Positions 36,592 through 48,542 of a stretch of 64,000 nucleotides of DNA are shown here, one piece after another (position 1 is the first letter of the stretch; the number at the start of each line of letters is the position of its first letter). The position numbers were made by a program, and so were the translations under genes. The notes beneath the pieces are model-generated. The model made no database searches. It was not told the origin of the DNA and saw nothing but the letters and a program-made list of their open reading frames with translations. The DNA comes from Liriodendron chinense. Its lineage: Eukaryota > Streptophyta > Magnoliopsida > Magnoliales > Magnoliaceae. Location of the stretch: assembly GCA_003013855.2 (NCBI GenBank), contig ML058453.1, positions 2,712,361 to 2,776,360 of the forward strand. Direction: 5' to 3'.

Positions 36592-36750
36592 TTCAGATTG
36601 TATGCTGGATTTCAACAAACAAACAGATGTCTTATTGGCCCGACTCATTAGACATTAGCATTGCTGCATTTATTACAACGTCAGTATTGAGCTGGACCAA
36701 TCAGGTGGACGGCAAACAAGAAAATCATATTGAAGACCAGTAAATGAATT

Positions 36751-36752
<2 letters not shown>

Positions 36753-36794
<42 letters not shown>
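36753..36794. repeat. (AT)n microsatellite
   Basis: An uninterrupted AT dinucleotide run of about 42 bases in AT-rich intergenic DNA. Confidence 0.92.
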
Positions 36795-36798
<4 letters not shown>

Positions 36799-37918
36799 GG
36801 GTCACCTGCACATCTCCACCCCCTAGAGTCACTTGCAGAAAGTGTAGAGAGAAAGAAGAAAGAGAATATCATCTTTCTCCTTCATCATATCACATTTTTT
36901 CCATGTGGGGTCCGCAGAGTAGATGGCACTTGCGTCTCCTTTGACCCAATCCAAATCTCATCGTGTGATTCTCATCCCCTCTTTCATATGAGATAGATTA
37001 AGAAAAGACCTTCCAATTGAAAAAATAACCTCGACAAAAAAATTATTTCATACCAGCACTAATAAAAAATATCTTAGTAATAAGATATGATTTTTTTCTT
37101 TTTTAAAAACTTAGAGAATATACAGAAATCTATAGGATTATAAAATTAAAATTTAAAATTTCCACGATGCGCCCACTAAAGATTCTTTACATATATGTTG
37201 AAAATAAGAAAGATCACCAGATGGATAGAGTGGAGAGGATTACAAAGGAGAGATGGAGGAAGTAAAAACAAATATAAAAATTCTATTAAAAGAAAGATAC
37301 CCAACCACCTGTGCGTTAGTGTGTCTACTTTGAGTACGGATCGTCTATGTTGGCCGCGCAGAAGAATCCAGCGCTGCCCCTCCTTATTCGTCCACGTCAT
37401 AGGAGCCTATGTCAGCTGACGTCATCAATAACTTAAAGAAAAAAAAAAAAGGAATACATCTCTATTTTTATACGTATCTACTCATTGCTTATACGAAATA
37501 CCACTCATTCAAATATGATTTTACAGGCTGGCAAATCTTCTGATAGCTAGCACATCTGCCGGAGGAGTGCATAGTTTGTGGGCCCACTATGATATATGTT
37601 TAGATCGTTACCGTCCAATCATTTTTACAGATTATTCTAAGGCACTGTCCAAAAAATAAGCTGATCTAGAGCTCTTGTGGACCACACTAGAACACCGACC
37701 ATTTTAATTGTGAATGTTCATTCAACATTGTTTTTTGTGTTGTGGTCGACTTGAGATTTGAATCTGCCTGTGCTTTTTTACATATTATAGAATGATCCAG
37801 AAAAATGGATGGTCGGTATGGATGAAGCACAAAATCATACTAGAGCCTACATAGCATTGACCGCCTAGCCAATCTTCGTCTATTCTCCCCCATCACCGTC
37901 CACGCAGATTGCCATCCA

Positions 37919-38400
37919 ATAGATTTCCTGTGAAAGCCTTGCGCAGGAAGTTACTAAGCTGGAGACCAAGGTGGGGTCCACCGTGATGTTTTCGAGAAAT
38001 CCACTCCGTCCATTTGCCTTGTGAGCTCATTTTAGTGCATTATACCAAAAATTAATAGGATCCAAGACTAAAGTGGGCCGAAAATGTGAGGATTGAACGT
38101 CCACATTATGAAATATTCGTGGGGCCACAAAAGTTTTAAATCAGGCTAATATTTGTGTTTTCAGTTCATCCAATAGGAATGACGTTATGAACGGTATTGA
38201 TGTCATATGAACATCACTATGGATCCCACGGAGGTTTCAACAGTAAGAATTTCCCTACCCATCTTTTCCTTTAGTGCAGCCCACTTAAGGCTTGTATCCG
38301 GTTCATTTTTGTCTAATATTCTAAAATGATTTAACAAGGGGGATGGACGGTGTGGATTTATCGAAAACATCACGGTTGGCCCCACCTAGGTTCCCAACGC
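37919..38400. mobile_element. Foldback MITE, family B
   Basis: Left AGATTTCCTGTGAAAGCCTT and GCGCAGGAAGTT. Right CCAACGCAAGGCTTTCGCAG. The interior matches 6839-7367 (ATTTTAGTGCATTATACC, CATCACTATGGATCCCAC). The right terminus is altered by adjoining sequence. Confidence 0.6.
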
Positions 38401-38479
38401 AAGGCTTTCGCAGCCTTTGGAGGTGCTGCGCGGGCGCGACTTGGGTGAGACCCCGGAACCAGCGTTGTGGGTCGGATCC

Positions 38480-38925
38480 TGAACCCAGGGCCCACCTGGA
38501 TGTGTTCTTTGTAAATCCATGCCGTCCATCATGTATACCATAACATAGGAAACAGTGGTGATTGACCATTAATGGGCCACAAAAGTTTTCGATGAAAATG
38601 ATATTTGTTTTTCCCTTTCATCCAAGATCATGTGACCTTATCAACAGATTGGATGGTAAGTAAACACTACAGAAACATGAAGGTGTGTTCTAAGAAGTTT
38701 TTAATGGTAGGATGATCAATCACCACTGTTTCTTATGGTATGGTTCACCTGATAAATTTTTTTGCTTAGTTTTTGGGATAATGCCCTAATATAATCTGGA
38801 CAAACGGATGGACAGAGTGGATACATAATACATACATCAAGGTGGGCCCCACAGTAACCCTACGGTAAGGGCCACACCGTCTTAGGTTAGCCCGAGGTCT
38901 CACCTAATCCGCTCTCGTCGAGTTC
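38480..38925. mobile_element. Foldback MITE, left part rearranged
   Basis: The right arm ATCAAGGTGGGCCCCACAGT, CACCGTCTTAGG and CACCTAATCCGCTCTC resembles the 11602 end. The left arm keeps CCGTCCATCATG but lacks the outer terminus. Confidence 0.5.
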
Positions 38926-38941
38926 CCCGATAGAGATGATT

Positions 38942-39280
38942 AGGAGCGAATTAGGTGCTACCTGGTTACGCCTTGGTGGTACCCCTACCGTGTGGGGTCT
39001 ATCTAGATATATTTTTTGTACATCCATATCGTCCACCTGTTTGTACGCCTAATTCTAGGATGATATCCAAAATTATAACACCTAATTCCCTCCCGAGATG
39101 ATTAGGTGTTACCCAAGTAACACCTTAGTGGGTGTTACCCTTAGTGGGGCCAACCGTCCCTCATAATGTATTGTATATCCACGACGTCTAACTATTTCTC
39201 CAGCCCATTTTAACACTTGATCCTAAGAATTAACCAGTTCCAAATCTTATGTGGACCACACCATATGAAAAGCGTACATC
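38942..39280. mobile_element. Two truncated foldback fragments
   Basis: AGGAGCGAATTAGGTGCTAC and, about 160 bases on, GATGATTAGGTGTTACCCAA each start a family-type left arm that breaks off before the hairpin centre. Confidence 0.45.
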
Positions 39281-39517
39281 ATGATGGGAATAGCTAGTGG
39301 TAAATCACTAGCCCGTCCACTTCCGGTTTGGCTAGTGAAGGTGTGGTAGGTGTTTTGTGGCCCCACCATGATGTATGTGTTCTATCCTTGCCGTCTATCA
39401 ATTTTTTCAGATCAATTTAGGGTGTGATCCAAAAATGAGGCAGATCTAAATCTCAAGTGGATCACACCATAGAAAGTGGATCACACCACAGAAAATAGTA
39501 GCAATTGAATGTTCACC

Positions 39518-39733
39518 TAGGGCTGTCAATGGCATGGATCTTGATCCGTATCCGATCCGATTTAATCGGATTCGGATCAATAATCGGATAATCGGATCGG
39601 ATACGAATATCCAAATATGATCCGTTTAATAATCGGGTCGAATTCGGATCAACCTTGATCCGGCCCGTTAACGACCCGACCCGACCCAATTAAAAAAAAA
39701 AGAAAAAAAAAAGCCGTCTCTTTCCACGCACGA

Positions 39734-39786
<53 letters not shown>

Positions 39787-39952
39787 TGGGTCGGATCGTA
39801 ATTGGATCGGAAACGGATTTTAAAAAATTTAAACGGGTCGGGTTCGGATCTATACTTGTGATTCGAATCGGATTCGGGTCGGATATATCCTTAATCGGGT
39901 CGGATACGGATCATCACTAATCCGGCCCGTATCCGACCCGTTGACAGCCCTA
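39518..39952. mobile_element. 435-bp hAT-like MITE with perfect 8-bp TSD
   Basis: The ends are TAGGGCTGTCAATGGCATGG and, reverse-complemented, TAGGGCTGTCAACGGGTCGG. TGTTCACC lies directly on each side (39510-39517 and 39953-39960). The interior has GGATCGGATACGAAT-type repeats and a TC microsatellite. Confidence 0.85.
39737..39781. repeat. (TC)n microsatellite
   Basis: A TC run of about 45 bases inside the hAT-like element. Confidence 0.92.
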
Positions 39953-40280
39953 TGTTCACCATTAAAAACCTCATAAAGCCCCCTTTAATATTTATTTGAC
40001 ATCCAACCGGTTGATTACATCATATAGACTTGATTTAAGGGGAAAAAAAATATTTGCTTAATCCAAATCTTTTATGGCCCTCAATAAGTTTTAAATGGTA
40101 GGCGTTCAATCAACATAGTTTCTTTCTATGTGATGTGGTCCACTTGAGATTTAGATATACCTCATTTTTTATCTTGTGCTATAAAATCATCTGGAAACAT
40201 GGATGGACGGCGTTGATGAAACACAAACACTGTGGTGGGGCCCACAAAGCACCAACCACTTGCCATTGCATGTTAACAAT

Positions 40281-40612
40281 TAGCCATGTACACGAGTCGA
40301 ACCAAGTCGAGCTTGGCCCTGCTCAGTGCCCTACTTGAATCCCCCAACCCTTGCTCGGTAGTCGACTCGACTTGGCAACGAGCCTAAATGTCATACTTGG
40401 TCGGCAAACTGAGCGAGTTCAAGTCAAGTTCGAGCTCGATTCAAGTTCAGAGTATTTGGTTTCGAGTCGACTTAGGGTTATCAGGTTAGGGTTATCCGAT
40501 TAGGGTTTAAAATACATATATAGATTCATATTTACACCATTATTCTAGCCATGGCAGCATCTGATTGGGTTGTCGTGGTCAGACGGGATGCCCAAATTCA
40601 TTGTATTGTATG

Positions 40613-40654
<42 letters not shown>

Positions 40655-41092
40655 GATGGGACAAACAGCGAGTCAACGACGATCAACGAATGGACAGCTG
40701 AACAAGTAGGGCTGCAACGGTAACTGAAGCAAGGAAGGGCTGTGATGAACGTCGATCGTTGGACGATCAGTGGTGGATTGGGAGGAAAGGGATTGGGTTT
40801 GGGATTTGGAGGGTCGGGTAGGGAGAGAGAAAGAGGGAGATATGAAAGTAGGATTTTTTTTTCCAAATGAGTATTTATAACACTTATTAAAAATCGAGTC
40901 GGGCCGAGTCGAATCAACCGAGTCAAGTCAAGTTATATTCTGAGTCGAGCAATGGCCAACTCGATGCTCGACTCAAACTACTCTCGATTTTAAAATTTTA
41001 ACTCGACTCGGCCCGTATTCAAATTCGAGTCGAGCTATTTCAAGTCAAGTCGAGAGAGTTAACAGAGCTTTTCCGGCTCGTGTACAATGGTA
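40281..41092. mobile_element. GAGTCGAG-rich hAT-like element
   Basis: The left TAGCCATGTACACGAGTCGA and the reverse-complemented right TACCATTGTACACGAGCCGG are similar. The arms are full of AGTCGAGC motifs, and an AG microsatellite lies at 40617-40652. The 8-bp flanks match poorly, so the ends are less certain than at 7904-8989. Confidence 0.55.
40617..40652. repeat. (AG)n microsatellite
   Basis: An AG run of about 36 bases. It generates the SLSLSL stretch of a minus-strand frame (40579-40926). Confidence 0.92.
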
Positions 41093-41129
41093 TTAGAGTG
41101 TTACTAGCTAATCCACTTCCTCATTGGAT

Positions 41130-41455
41130 GCAATTTGTCTAGTGACGGGTCGGTGCTCTATATGCCCCACCATCATTATTTCTTTAATCCATTCCATGCA
41201 TCCATTTTTTCAGATCATGGTATATATAATTCTGAGGTGGACCACACCATGAGAAAACAGTGGCGATTGAATGTCCACCATTAAAAACTTCTTAGGGCTG
41301 ACTGTAATGTTTATTTGACAAAACTAAGATGTGGTCCACTTGAGATTTGGATTTACCTTATTTTTGGGCTCATACTAGAAATTAATATGAAAAAATGAAT
41401 GGACAACATGAATGAAACACATACATCATGATGGGCCCAGAGAAAAATGACCACT
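41130..41455. mobile_element. Foldback MITE, shortened
   Basis: Left TATGCCCCACCATCATTATT and right ACATACATCATGATGGGCCC flank family-type modules, with the centre partly deleted. Confidence 0.5.
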
Positions 41456-41507
41456 AGACATTGGCTAATGGTCACTAGACAATCCACTTACCAATTGGAT
41501 GGGATTT

Positions 41508-41691
41508 GGCTAGTGAAGCTATGGCCAGTTCAATGTGGGGCCACCATGATGTATGTGTTTTATTCTCATCATGCATCCATTTTTCCATATCATTTTAGGT
41601 GTTGATAAAAAAAAAAACTTAGGCGTATCTAAATCTCATTTGGACCACACCATAGGAAAACAGTAGCGATTGAATCTCCACCATTAAAAAC

Positions 41692-41769
<78 letters not shown>

Positions 41770-42160
41770 CTTGATCCAAAACTTTTATGGCCTCGAGAAT
41801 GTTTTAATGGTGGACATTCAATAAACACTATTCCTATGAGCCCAAAAATGAAGTATATCCAATTCTCAAGGGGACACATAGTATTCATTGAACACCCACC
41901 ATTAAAAACTTTTTTACCTTCATCCATGGATGTATGACCTAATCAAAAGGTTGGATATCAAATAAACAATATAGTGGACCTTAGGAGGTTTTTAATGGTG
42001 GACATTCTATCACTGCTATTTTTCGTGGTGTGGTTCACCAGAGATTTATATATGCCTCATTTTTTATATTAAGCCCTAAAATGATATGTAAAAATGAATG
42101 GACGGAGTGGATAAAACACATACATCATGATGGGTCACATAGAGCACCGACCACAGTTAG
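41508..42160. mobile_element. Foldback MITE containing an AT microsatellite
   Basis: Left GTGGGGCCACCATGATGTAT and right AACACATACATCATGATGGG are arms. The AT run at 41695-41767 follows CATTAAAAACCTC, and part of the interior is duplicated or rearranged. Confidence 0.55.
41695..41767. repeat. (AT)n microsatellite
   Basis: An uninterrupted AT run of about 72 bases within a foldback element. Confidence 0.93.
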
Positions 42161-42171
42161 TGTCATGTAGT

Positions 42172-42656
42172 GGATTTCCTGCTAAAGCCTTTTGGGGGAT
42201 TTCCTGGGTTGGGAACCTAAGTTGTGCCACCGTAATGTTTGTTTGTTAGAAATCCACCCTTTCTATTTGTTTTGTGAGCTGAATTTAAAACATGCGTCTG
42301 AAAATAAACTGGATCTAAGACTCAAGTGAGCCAAAAGTTTGAGGATTGAATGTCCATAGTTGAAATATTCATGAGGTCACAGAAGTTCTAAATCAGGCTA
42401 ATATTTGTGTTTTAACTTCATCCCAGTATAAATGACGGTATGAACGGTATGGATGGAATATAAACATTACTGTGGAACATAGGGAGGTTTCAACGGTAGG
42501 AATTTCTCTACCACCTTTTCATTTAGTGCGGCAAACTTGAATCTTGGATCCGGCTCATTTTTTATCGCATTTTTTAGAATGAGCTCATACAAGGGATGGA
42601 CAGGGTAAATTTCACCGGAACTTCCGGCGAAAAGCTTTGGCAGGAAATCCACATCC
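42172..42656. mobile_element. Foldback MITE, family B, diverged
   Basis: Left GTGGATTTCCTGCTAAAGCC and right AAAAGCTTTGGCAGGAAATC then CAC. The interior follows the family B order but has many substitutions. Confidence 0.6.
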
Positions 42657-42661
42657 ACCAA

Positions 42662-43140
42662 AATGCCTCCCTAGGCGGGGCGAGGCTTCGCTGGATCCCC
42701 GGATCCACTGAGGTGAGTGGATCCCTTTTCGTGCCATCTACTGTGTGATGTGTGTATTACATCCATGGCGTCCGTTCATTTTAAACACTCATTTTAGAGT
42801 ATGATTCAAAAACTGAAGTAGATCCACATCTCATGTGGACCATAATACAGTAAACAATGGTGCTCAACAATTAAAAGCTTCTGGTGGGTCACAAAAGTTT
42901 TGGGTCAAGTTGATATTTGTTTAGCATCTTCATCCAGATATTTGTGACCTTTTCAACAGGTTGGATGGAAAATAAAGATTCCAATGGCCCCCATGAAGTT
43001 TTTAATGGTGTGGATTCAATCACTACTATTTCATGTGGTATGGTCCACCTAAGATTTGGATCTGCTGCATTTTTTGGGATAATGCCATAAAATGAGCTTT
43101 CAAAATGCATAGACGGTGTAGATGTAAGGTATATACATTA
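42662..43140. mobile_element. Foldback-related element, ends diverged
   Basis: GATCCCCGGATCCACTGAGG on the left, a family-type interior (CAGTAAACAATGG, CACTACTATTTCATGTGG) and TAGACGGTGTAGATGTAAGG on the right. Termini not resolved. Confidence 0.45.
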
Positions 43141-43383
43141 AATCTAGGTTTGTCTGACCAGGTGAACATGCTAGATGGAAAAAAAAAACAAACAAACAAA
43201 CGAACAAACGTGATGGAGCACTAGGATGGTTTCAACGGTGGTAGGAGTTCAATACCCACTACCTTTTATGATGTTCCATGGTGTGTTCCACATGAGCTCT
43301 AGATCGGCTTCTGTAAAAATGATTGGACGGTAACGATCTAACAGATATATCATAGTGGGCCCACAGACTATGCACTCCTCCGG

Positions 43384-43910
43384 GATGCGGATTAGCTACT
43401 GACAGGTTGAGTAGCGGACATCGCAACTGAAGTGACGTCACCATGCTCTATGGGCCCAGAATGTTGTATGTGTTGTATCCACACCGTCCATCCATTTGGA
43501 GAGACCATTTTATGGCATGAATCAAATAATGAGGCAGTTCCAAAGCTCAAGTGGACCCCACCACAGAAAAAAGTGGAGACAGTGACATCCACCGTTGAAA
43601 ACTTATTAGGCCCACCGTGATGTTTATTTGAGATCCAACCTGTTCATAAATTCACACAGATATGGAGGAAGGAAAACACAAATATCAGCTTGATCGAAAA
43701 CTTCTGTGGCCCCTAATAAGTTTTCAATGGTGGATGTCACTGTCCCCGCTATTTTCTACGGTGGGGTCCACTTGAGTTTTGGATCAACCTCATTCTCTGA
43801 GTCATGCCTTAAAATGATCTCTCCAACGGAATGGACGGTGTGGATACAACACATATCTCATGCTGAGGCCCACGTGCCATGGTGACGTCACTTCGGTAGC
43901 AATGTTTGCT
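43384..43910. mobile_element. Foldback MITE inserted in the right arm of the 6.8-kb structure
   Basis: The left GGATGCGGATTAGCTACTGA and GAAGTGACGTCACC closely resemble the 5175-5722 element. The right side has GGTGACGTCACTTCGGTAGC but lacks the outermost 25 or so bases. The host arm is continuous once this insert is removed (compare 37533-37560). Confidence 0.65.
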
Positions 43911-44153
43911 ACTCCGGTAGACGTGCTAGCTGTCAGAAGATTTGCCAGCCCGTAAAATCAAATTTGAATGAGTGGTATTTCGTATAAGCCATGAGTAGAT
44001 ACGTATAAAAATGAAAATGTATTCCTACTTTTTTTTTTTTTAATTTATTGATAACGTTAGCTGACATAGGCTCCTATGACGTGGACGAATAAGAAGGGGC
44101 GGCGCTGGATTCTTCTGCGCGGCCAACATAGACGATCCGCACTCGTCTACTTT

Positions 44154-44940
44154 GCATTTCAACCTAAGACCTAATGTTGAAACACCTAAGCGTCTTCCAG
44201 CTGGGCTAGCAAGCGTCTTCATGATTTACTTCCAAGCACTCTTATAATAATCATGAAGTTCTAATTAGAACAATGTTGGACAATGGAGTTCTAATCAAAA
44301 TGACAAGCAGACGGCCTGAATCATTTCCATCTCATCAGCTCATCTGGAGTTCGATCCGTCCATCAATGAGGCCTGGAAACCACCCGAAAAAAATGAGAGA
44401 TGCTCCAACTCTCTCACTGCACTTCTAGTTGCATTGGGACCCTTAGACAGTCCAATCCATTAATCTCGACTGCTCATTAGGTCTACCACACATTTCATGG
44501 GCTACCATGTAAACATCACGCCGATCTAACAAATATGAACCATTTGATCAATGGTCTTTAATATGGACGGTTTTACCGAAAAAATAGGTAGAATCAATAA
44601 TCTTATGCATCTATTTATTAGGGCCTATCATGCATTGCCTATGATTCTAAAGAAACGCTTTTGTTACGCAATTGGGACATCCCATCCATTGCTTCAAAAT
44701 TGGATGGCTGTGAAAAATAAGGCCAAATCAAAGATTGATTGAGCCATTCCATCAGTATGATTTTTGCACCATCGCCTGCAAAATTTATTTTGGACTTGAT
44801 GAACAGTTCAGATTGATCGAATGGACCATCCAAGTGGACCGACGCAACTAGGATGGTCCAACGTACATGTGCTGCTTGTTGGCCTGAAAATCCACATGGT
44901 GGGCCCACCTGATGAGCGCCTTGGATGAGGTATGCGCAAC
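44154..44940. other. Upstream intergenic region of the PsbP-domain gene
   Basis: No gene seen. Antisense frames at 44639-45127 are shadows of the downstream gene and its leader. Confidence 0.5.
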
Positions 44941-44946
44941 AGCGAG

Positions 44947-44954
44947 CATAAAAG
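44947..44954 (+). promoter_or_regulatory. Candidate TATA box of the PsbP-domain gene
   Basis: The sequence CATAAAAG lies about 75 bases before the ATG at 45028. It sits in a GC-balanced stretch that leads into an AG-rich 5' leader with GATGAGATGAGG-type repeats. Position and sequence fit a weak TATA element. Confidence 0.4.
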
Positions 44955-45027
44955 AGTGAAGTCGCCCGAGTTCCCTTTGGGAGGGAGATGAGATGAGGAT
45001 GAGATGAGGTGAGGTGAGGTAGAAAAA

Positions 45028-47388
45028 ATGGATCTACGGTCGACAACGACCGGCAGCATCTGCCTCTGCAGAATCCCACTCCTTGTGGCCACACCAAAAC
45101 CCACCACAGCTGTCCGCTGCTGCTCATCCTCCTCCTCCCATCTTCAAATCCAAGCCGTCTCTACAGCAACAAGCAAGAGGACCCTCATCCTCTCTGTCCT
45201 CTCCTCCCTCTGCTTCCCCTCTTCAATTCAACTCCCTTTCTCTTCTGCTGCAGCTGCTGTAGAGAATCAGCTGGAGAGATACACCGACCCCAACGAAGGC
45301 TTCACCCTCCTCCTCCCTACTTCATGGATCAAGGTCTGTGATGGGGGCCCACCATCATTCCATCCGTCCATCATTCTGGGTTTCTTCTCTGAATCTTCTT
45401 GGTGGTATGTGTAGGTAGAGAAAGCAGGAGCAACGGCCCTCTTCGAGGATGGGAGAGGTAATAATGTGGGCGTTGTGGTCACCCCTGTCCGTCTCTCTTC
45501 CCTCCCCGACTTTGGGTCTCCTCAGTTCGTCGCAGATAAGCTCATCCAAGCTGAAAAGCGCAAGGTACACATGCCCCAATCTTTATCTTTGCATTTCATG
45601 GCCCACCACATCACTTCATACCCATTCCATCATCCTAATTATCGAAATTCATCTGTTATCAACGGTCAGGGGGTCGTTGATTGGATGGATAGGGTCCTAT
45701 GAAGAGTCCTGATTGCACAGTACACAGGTCTCCAATTCTCACAAGTACAGCCCATGGTTAGATAGAGAGGTCGTTTGGCAACATGGACTTTTGGGAATCA
45801 CTATCCAATTCAATTTCAGGAGTCTGGATTTCTTGATAATTTGTGTTCTATCAGTCATATCTTGAAACAAGGAATTTGATTTTGGGAAAAGATAATGAAC
45901 CTATGGTCTGTAAAATTTTAAGTTGGACGCACATTACACCTAAAAAGAATTTCAGGTGCAAATGGTTTACATGCTATTCTGTTTGGCTTCTAGGTAAACA
46001 GAATGTATGTTTGGCTAGCTTGTAAAGTGTTCGCAATTTAGGTATTCATACCATAAAGCTTTGGTGGTGAACCTTTCAAAATCTGCAAATCATTTGTGGA
46101 ATAGAATTTTTTTTAAGGGCCTAAGAGAGCATTAAAGAATGCACACACTAGATGGATTGGATGTCCTCCACCCATCACAGTGGCCCCAAATGCAATGTGG
46201 AAAATTTTTAATGGTGGATGTCCAATCATTTCCTCATGTGGTTCATCTGATAATCATCGAGCTGTTTTTTTTTTTCTTTTAGGGCTATAGGAGGGCATCA
46301 AGGGACGCACATGATAGATAGATTGGATGTGCCATACCCATTATGGTGGGCTTTACATATCATTCATGTATATCAAACATTATGTTCTACTATGTATAAT
46401 ATTTTTTTAGCTATAAAGACTTTACCTATAGTATGAAACATAGCTTTTTGCCAAGTTTCAGCTAAAAGTTGTAATATGTTTACGGCATTAAAGCCTTTAT
46501 AGGCAAATACATGCATCCAAATAGTCCCTATAATAATCCCTTTATAACTTAAGGACTCTACAGGCATTCATGCCTATAAGTGACTTTCACCTAAAAGTGA
46601 CTTTCAACTGTACGGGAGCGACTTCTCACCTAACCCCAAGAAGTTCCTTGTCTATAAGTAACTTACAAGTGAATTTCCTCCCCCAAGCACACAACTCACA
46701 TGCATCCAAATGACCCTTAAAAAGTCCAGTTCTTGATAGTGTAGGATGGCAAAACAGGATTCATGCAGCCAAACTCAAGTAATTGAGATAAGGCTTAGAT
46801 GATAATGATGATGATCATACCCCAAACATCTCCTTGCTAGGACAACCACAACCTTCCCATATAAGTCCACACATAGACAGCCAAGAAGGAAACATTGCAA
46901 TGGTCCACATGATTAGTGGCTAGAAACTTCCAATCTGGGAGATTTTTGGGGACGGTCCATCACCAGCAGGAGACAACAGATTAATGGCATGGGTTACCGA
47001 ACCATGGTCCACTTCTCACATTCGAATACCTGCAATCGGAATAGAACCACTCGTATCTTGTGGTGATAATACCAGTATACTGTATCAATATTCTATCTTG
47101 TTTCCGCAGGAAAGTACAAAGGATGCAGAGGTGATAGGAGTTGCAGAAAGATTGGGTAATGGAGCCCTACCAGTATATGAGTTTGAGTATAAGGTAGATA
47201 GTACCAGAGGAGGGATGAAGAGGATTTTTTCGGCTGCATTCGTTGCTTCCAAGAAGCTGTATCTCCTGAACATCGCCTATGCAGACCGAATTGAGAATCC
47301 TATAGACATGCAAACCAGATTGATGTTGGAACAAGTCCTACATTCGTTCGATGTAGCAACATCAACATCATCATTATCTTCAATGTAA
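45028..47388 (+). CDS. PPD3: PsbP-domain protein of the thylakoid lumen, PPD3-like
   Basis: Three exons: 45028-45333, 45415-45564 and 47110-47388 (stop TAA), giving 244 residues. Introns are 81 bp and 1545 bp, both GT-AG in phase 0. Residues 1 to about 48 are rich in Ser, Thr and Arg, like a chloroplast transit peptide. A Lys-Arg pair at 50-51 precedes a hydrophobic stretch (about 52-72) and an AAAA run at 74-77, which together look like a bipartite lumen-targeting signal. The PsbP-type domain follows, with RYTDPNEGFTLLLPTSW, then VEKAGATALFEDG, DFGSPQFVADKLIQAEKRK and YEFEYKVDSTRGGMKRIF, ending near LEQVLHSFD. PsbP-domain proteins are extrinsic lumen factors for photosystem assembly or repair. 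The PPD3 subtype is assigned from recalled family sequence and is less certain than the domain. Intron 2 carries repeat-like sequence only. Confidence 0.85.
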
Positions 47389-48542
47389 CTAGTAAATGCA
47401 CTTCTCATTCTTTTCAGACGTACAGCCGCAATCCTGTGTGTGTTCGTTTATAGCTGTAGATAAGCCAATGTCACCAACTTTCAAAGCTAGGGAAATTTAA
47501 TTTTGGGATTTCACATTTTATCCACTGCCTGTTTCCTGGCATTGGCTATTCTTGGGTGTGGTCCGTGAGGATCTGGTCTGATGGCTTATGAATCATCCAT
47601 TTGGGCTTGAAAAGAAAGAAGGCATGAAATGGAAGTGTCTCGAAGCACAGCCAGATTGGGGGCCCCTACTTAGCCCCATGAAACACACAGCTCTGTTGCT
47701 TATCAAATCGGATACCATGCCTTCTGTGAAACGCAGTGGAGGAGACTATGGACCTCTCTTGGGCTATCATCAGAAGAACAGTCCTGAGTGGACAACGAAC
47801 ACTGGGTGGGATACAGGTGATAGATTCCATCCACTTGACAACAGTGATGTCCACCAAAATCACTGGGCCAAAAGTGAACATTAAAGGGAACATCCCCGGA
47901 TAGATGTAATCTTGCTTTCAAGAGCTTTAGCCTCCCTTCAAACAAATCCGATAAGGTCTTTCAATAGCACCATGGTTTGAAAATTTCACCCTCCTCACAT
48001 GGGGCTGAACCATAGCAATTCAAAGTAAGAAAAGGCCCAAAAGCCTGATTTCCCAAACTATGAAGCACCTAATGTGTAAATGACTGATCATGCATCTACA
48101 AGGCAGCGATGACTGATCATGCATCTACTAGGGCAGCCTTGAGTTCAATTCTGGAACTTGACTCACCGCTTCCATTCTCATCCATTTAGCCACATTTGGC
48201 GAGGAATTTCATTTGGCCTGAACAACTCTCGAGGACTAACCTAGCCAAAGAAGTGGCAATTGGACTTTGCATAATGAGTAGGCTGGACAACTCAAACAAA
48301 ATGATGCATTATTTCCAAGGAAAACATAAGGGACCAAGCAGCAACACCTCCCTAAACAGCTTAACTATCCGATGGTTACAAACATAAAAAATAGGCTGCT
48401 GTTTTGCCAGTCATAAACGGGGCCCATAATGGCTCATTCCCCTTACCACCATTCGAATTAATAGATACTTCATATAACAAACGACCTGAAAATGCTAAGT
48501 ATATAACATATGCCTGAATGAAATTAGCTTATTTGCTGCAAA

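Larger units (their letters stand above)
39340..40262. mobile_element. Foldback MITE interrupted by an hAT-like element
   Basis: The left arm GTGGCCCCACCATGATGTAT and the right arm with GTGGTGGGGCCCACAAAGC enclose the 39518-39952 insertion. Removing that insertion and one TSD restores the usual GAATGTTCACCATTAAAAAC module. Confidence 0.65.
37332..44144. mobile_element. 6.8-kb structure with long inverted arms and perfect 9-bp TSD
   Basis: The left end GAGTACGGATCGTCTATGTT and the reverse-complemented right end GAGTGCGGATCGTCTATGTT continue as arms for roughly 370 bases, through GCGCAGAAGAATCCAGCGC, then GGAGCCTATGTCAGCT and CCGTCCAATCATTTTTACAG. GTCTACTTT flanks both ends exactly (37323-37331 and 44145-44153). 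The right arm is split by another foldback element (about 43384-43910). The 5.5 kb between the arms is itself a pile of nested repeats with no transposase. It behaves like a Mutator-like element that has accumulated insertions. Confidence 0.75.

Noticed and set aside
40579..40926. 115-codon minus-strand frame
   Set aside because: It is driven by an AG microsatellite (SLSLSL) within a GAGTCGAG-rich element.
44639..45127. 162-codon minus-strand frame
   Set aside because: It is an antisense shadow of the first exon and leader of the PsbP-domain gene.
47588..47884. 98-codon plus-strand frame downstream of the PsbP-domain gene
   Set aside because: No similarity to any protein I know, no splice or leader context, and it sits in the 3' flank.
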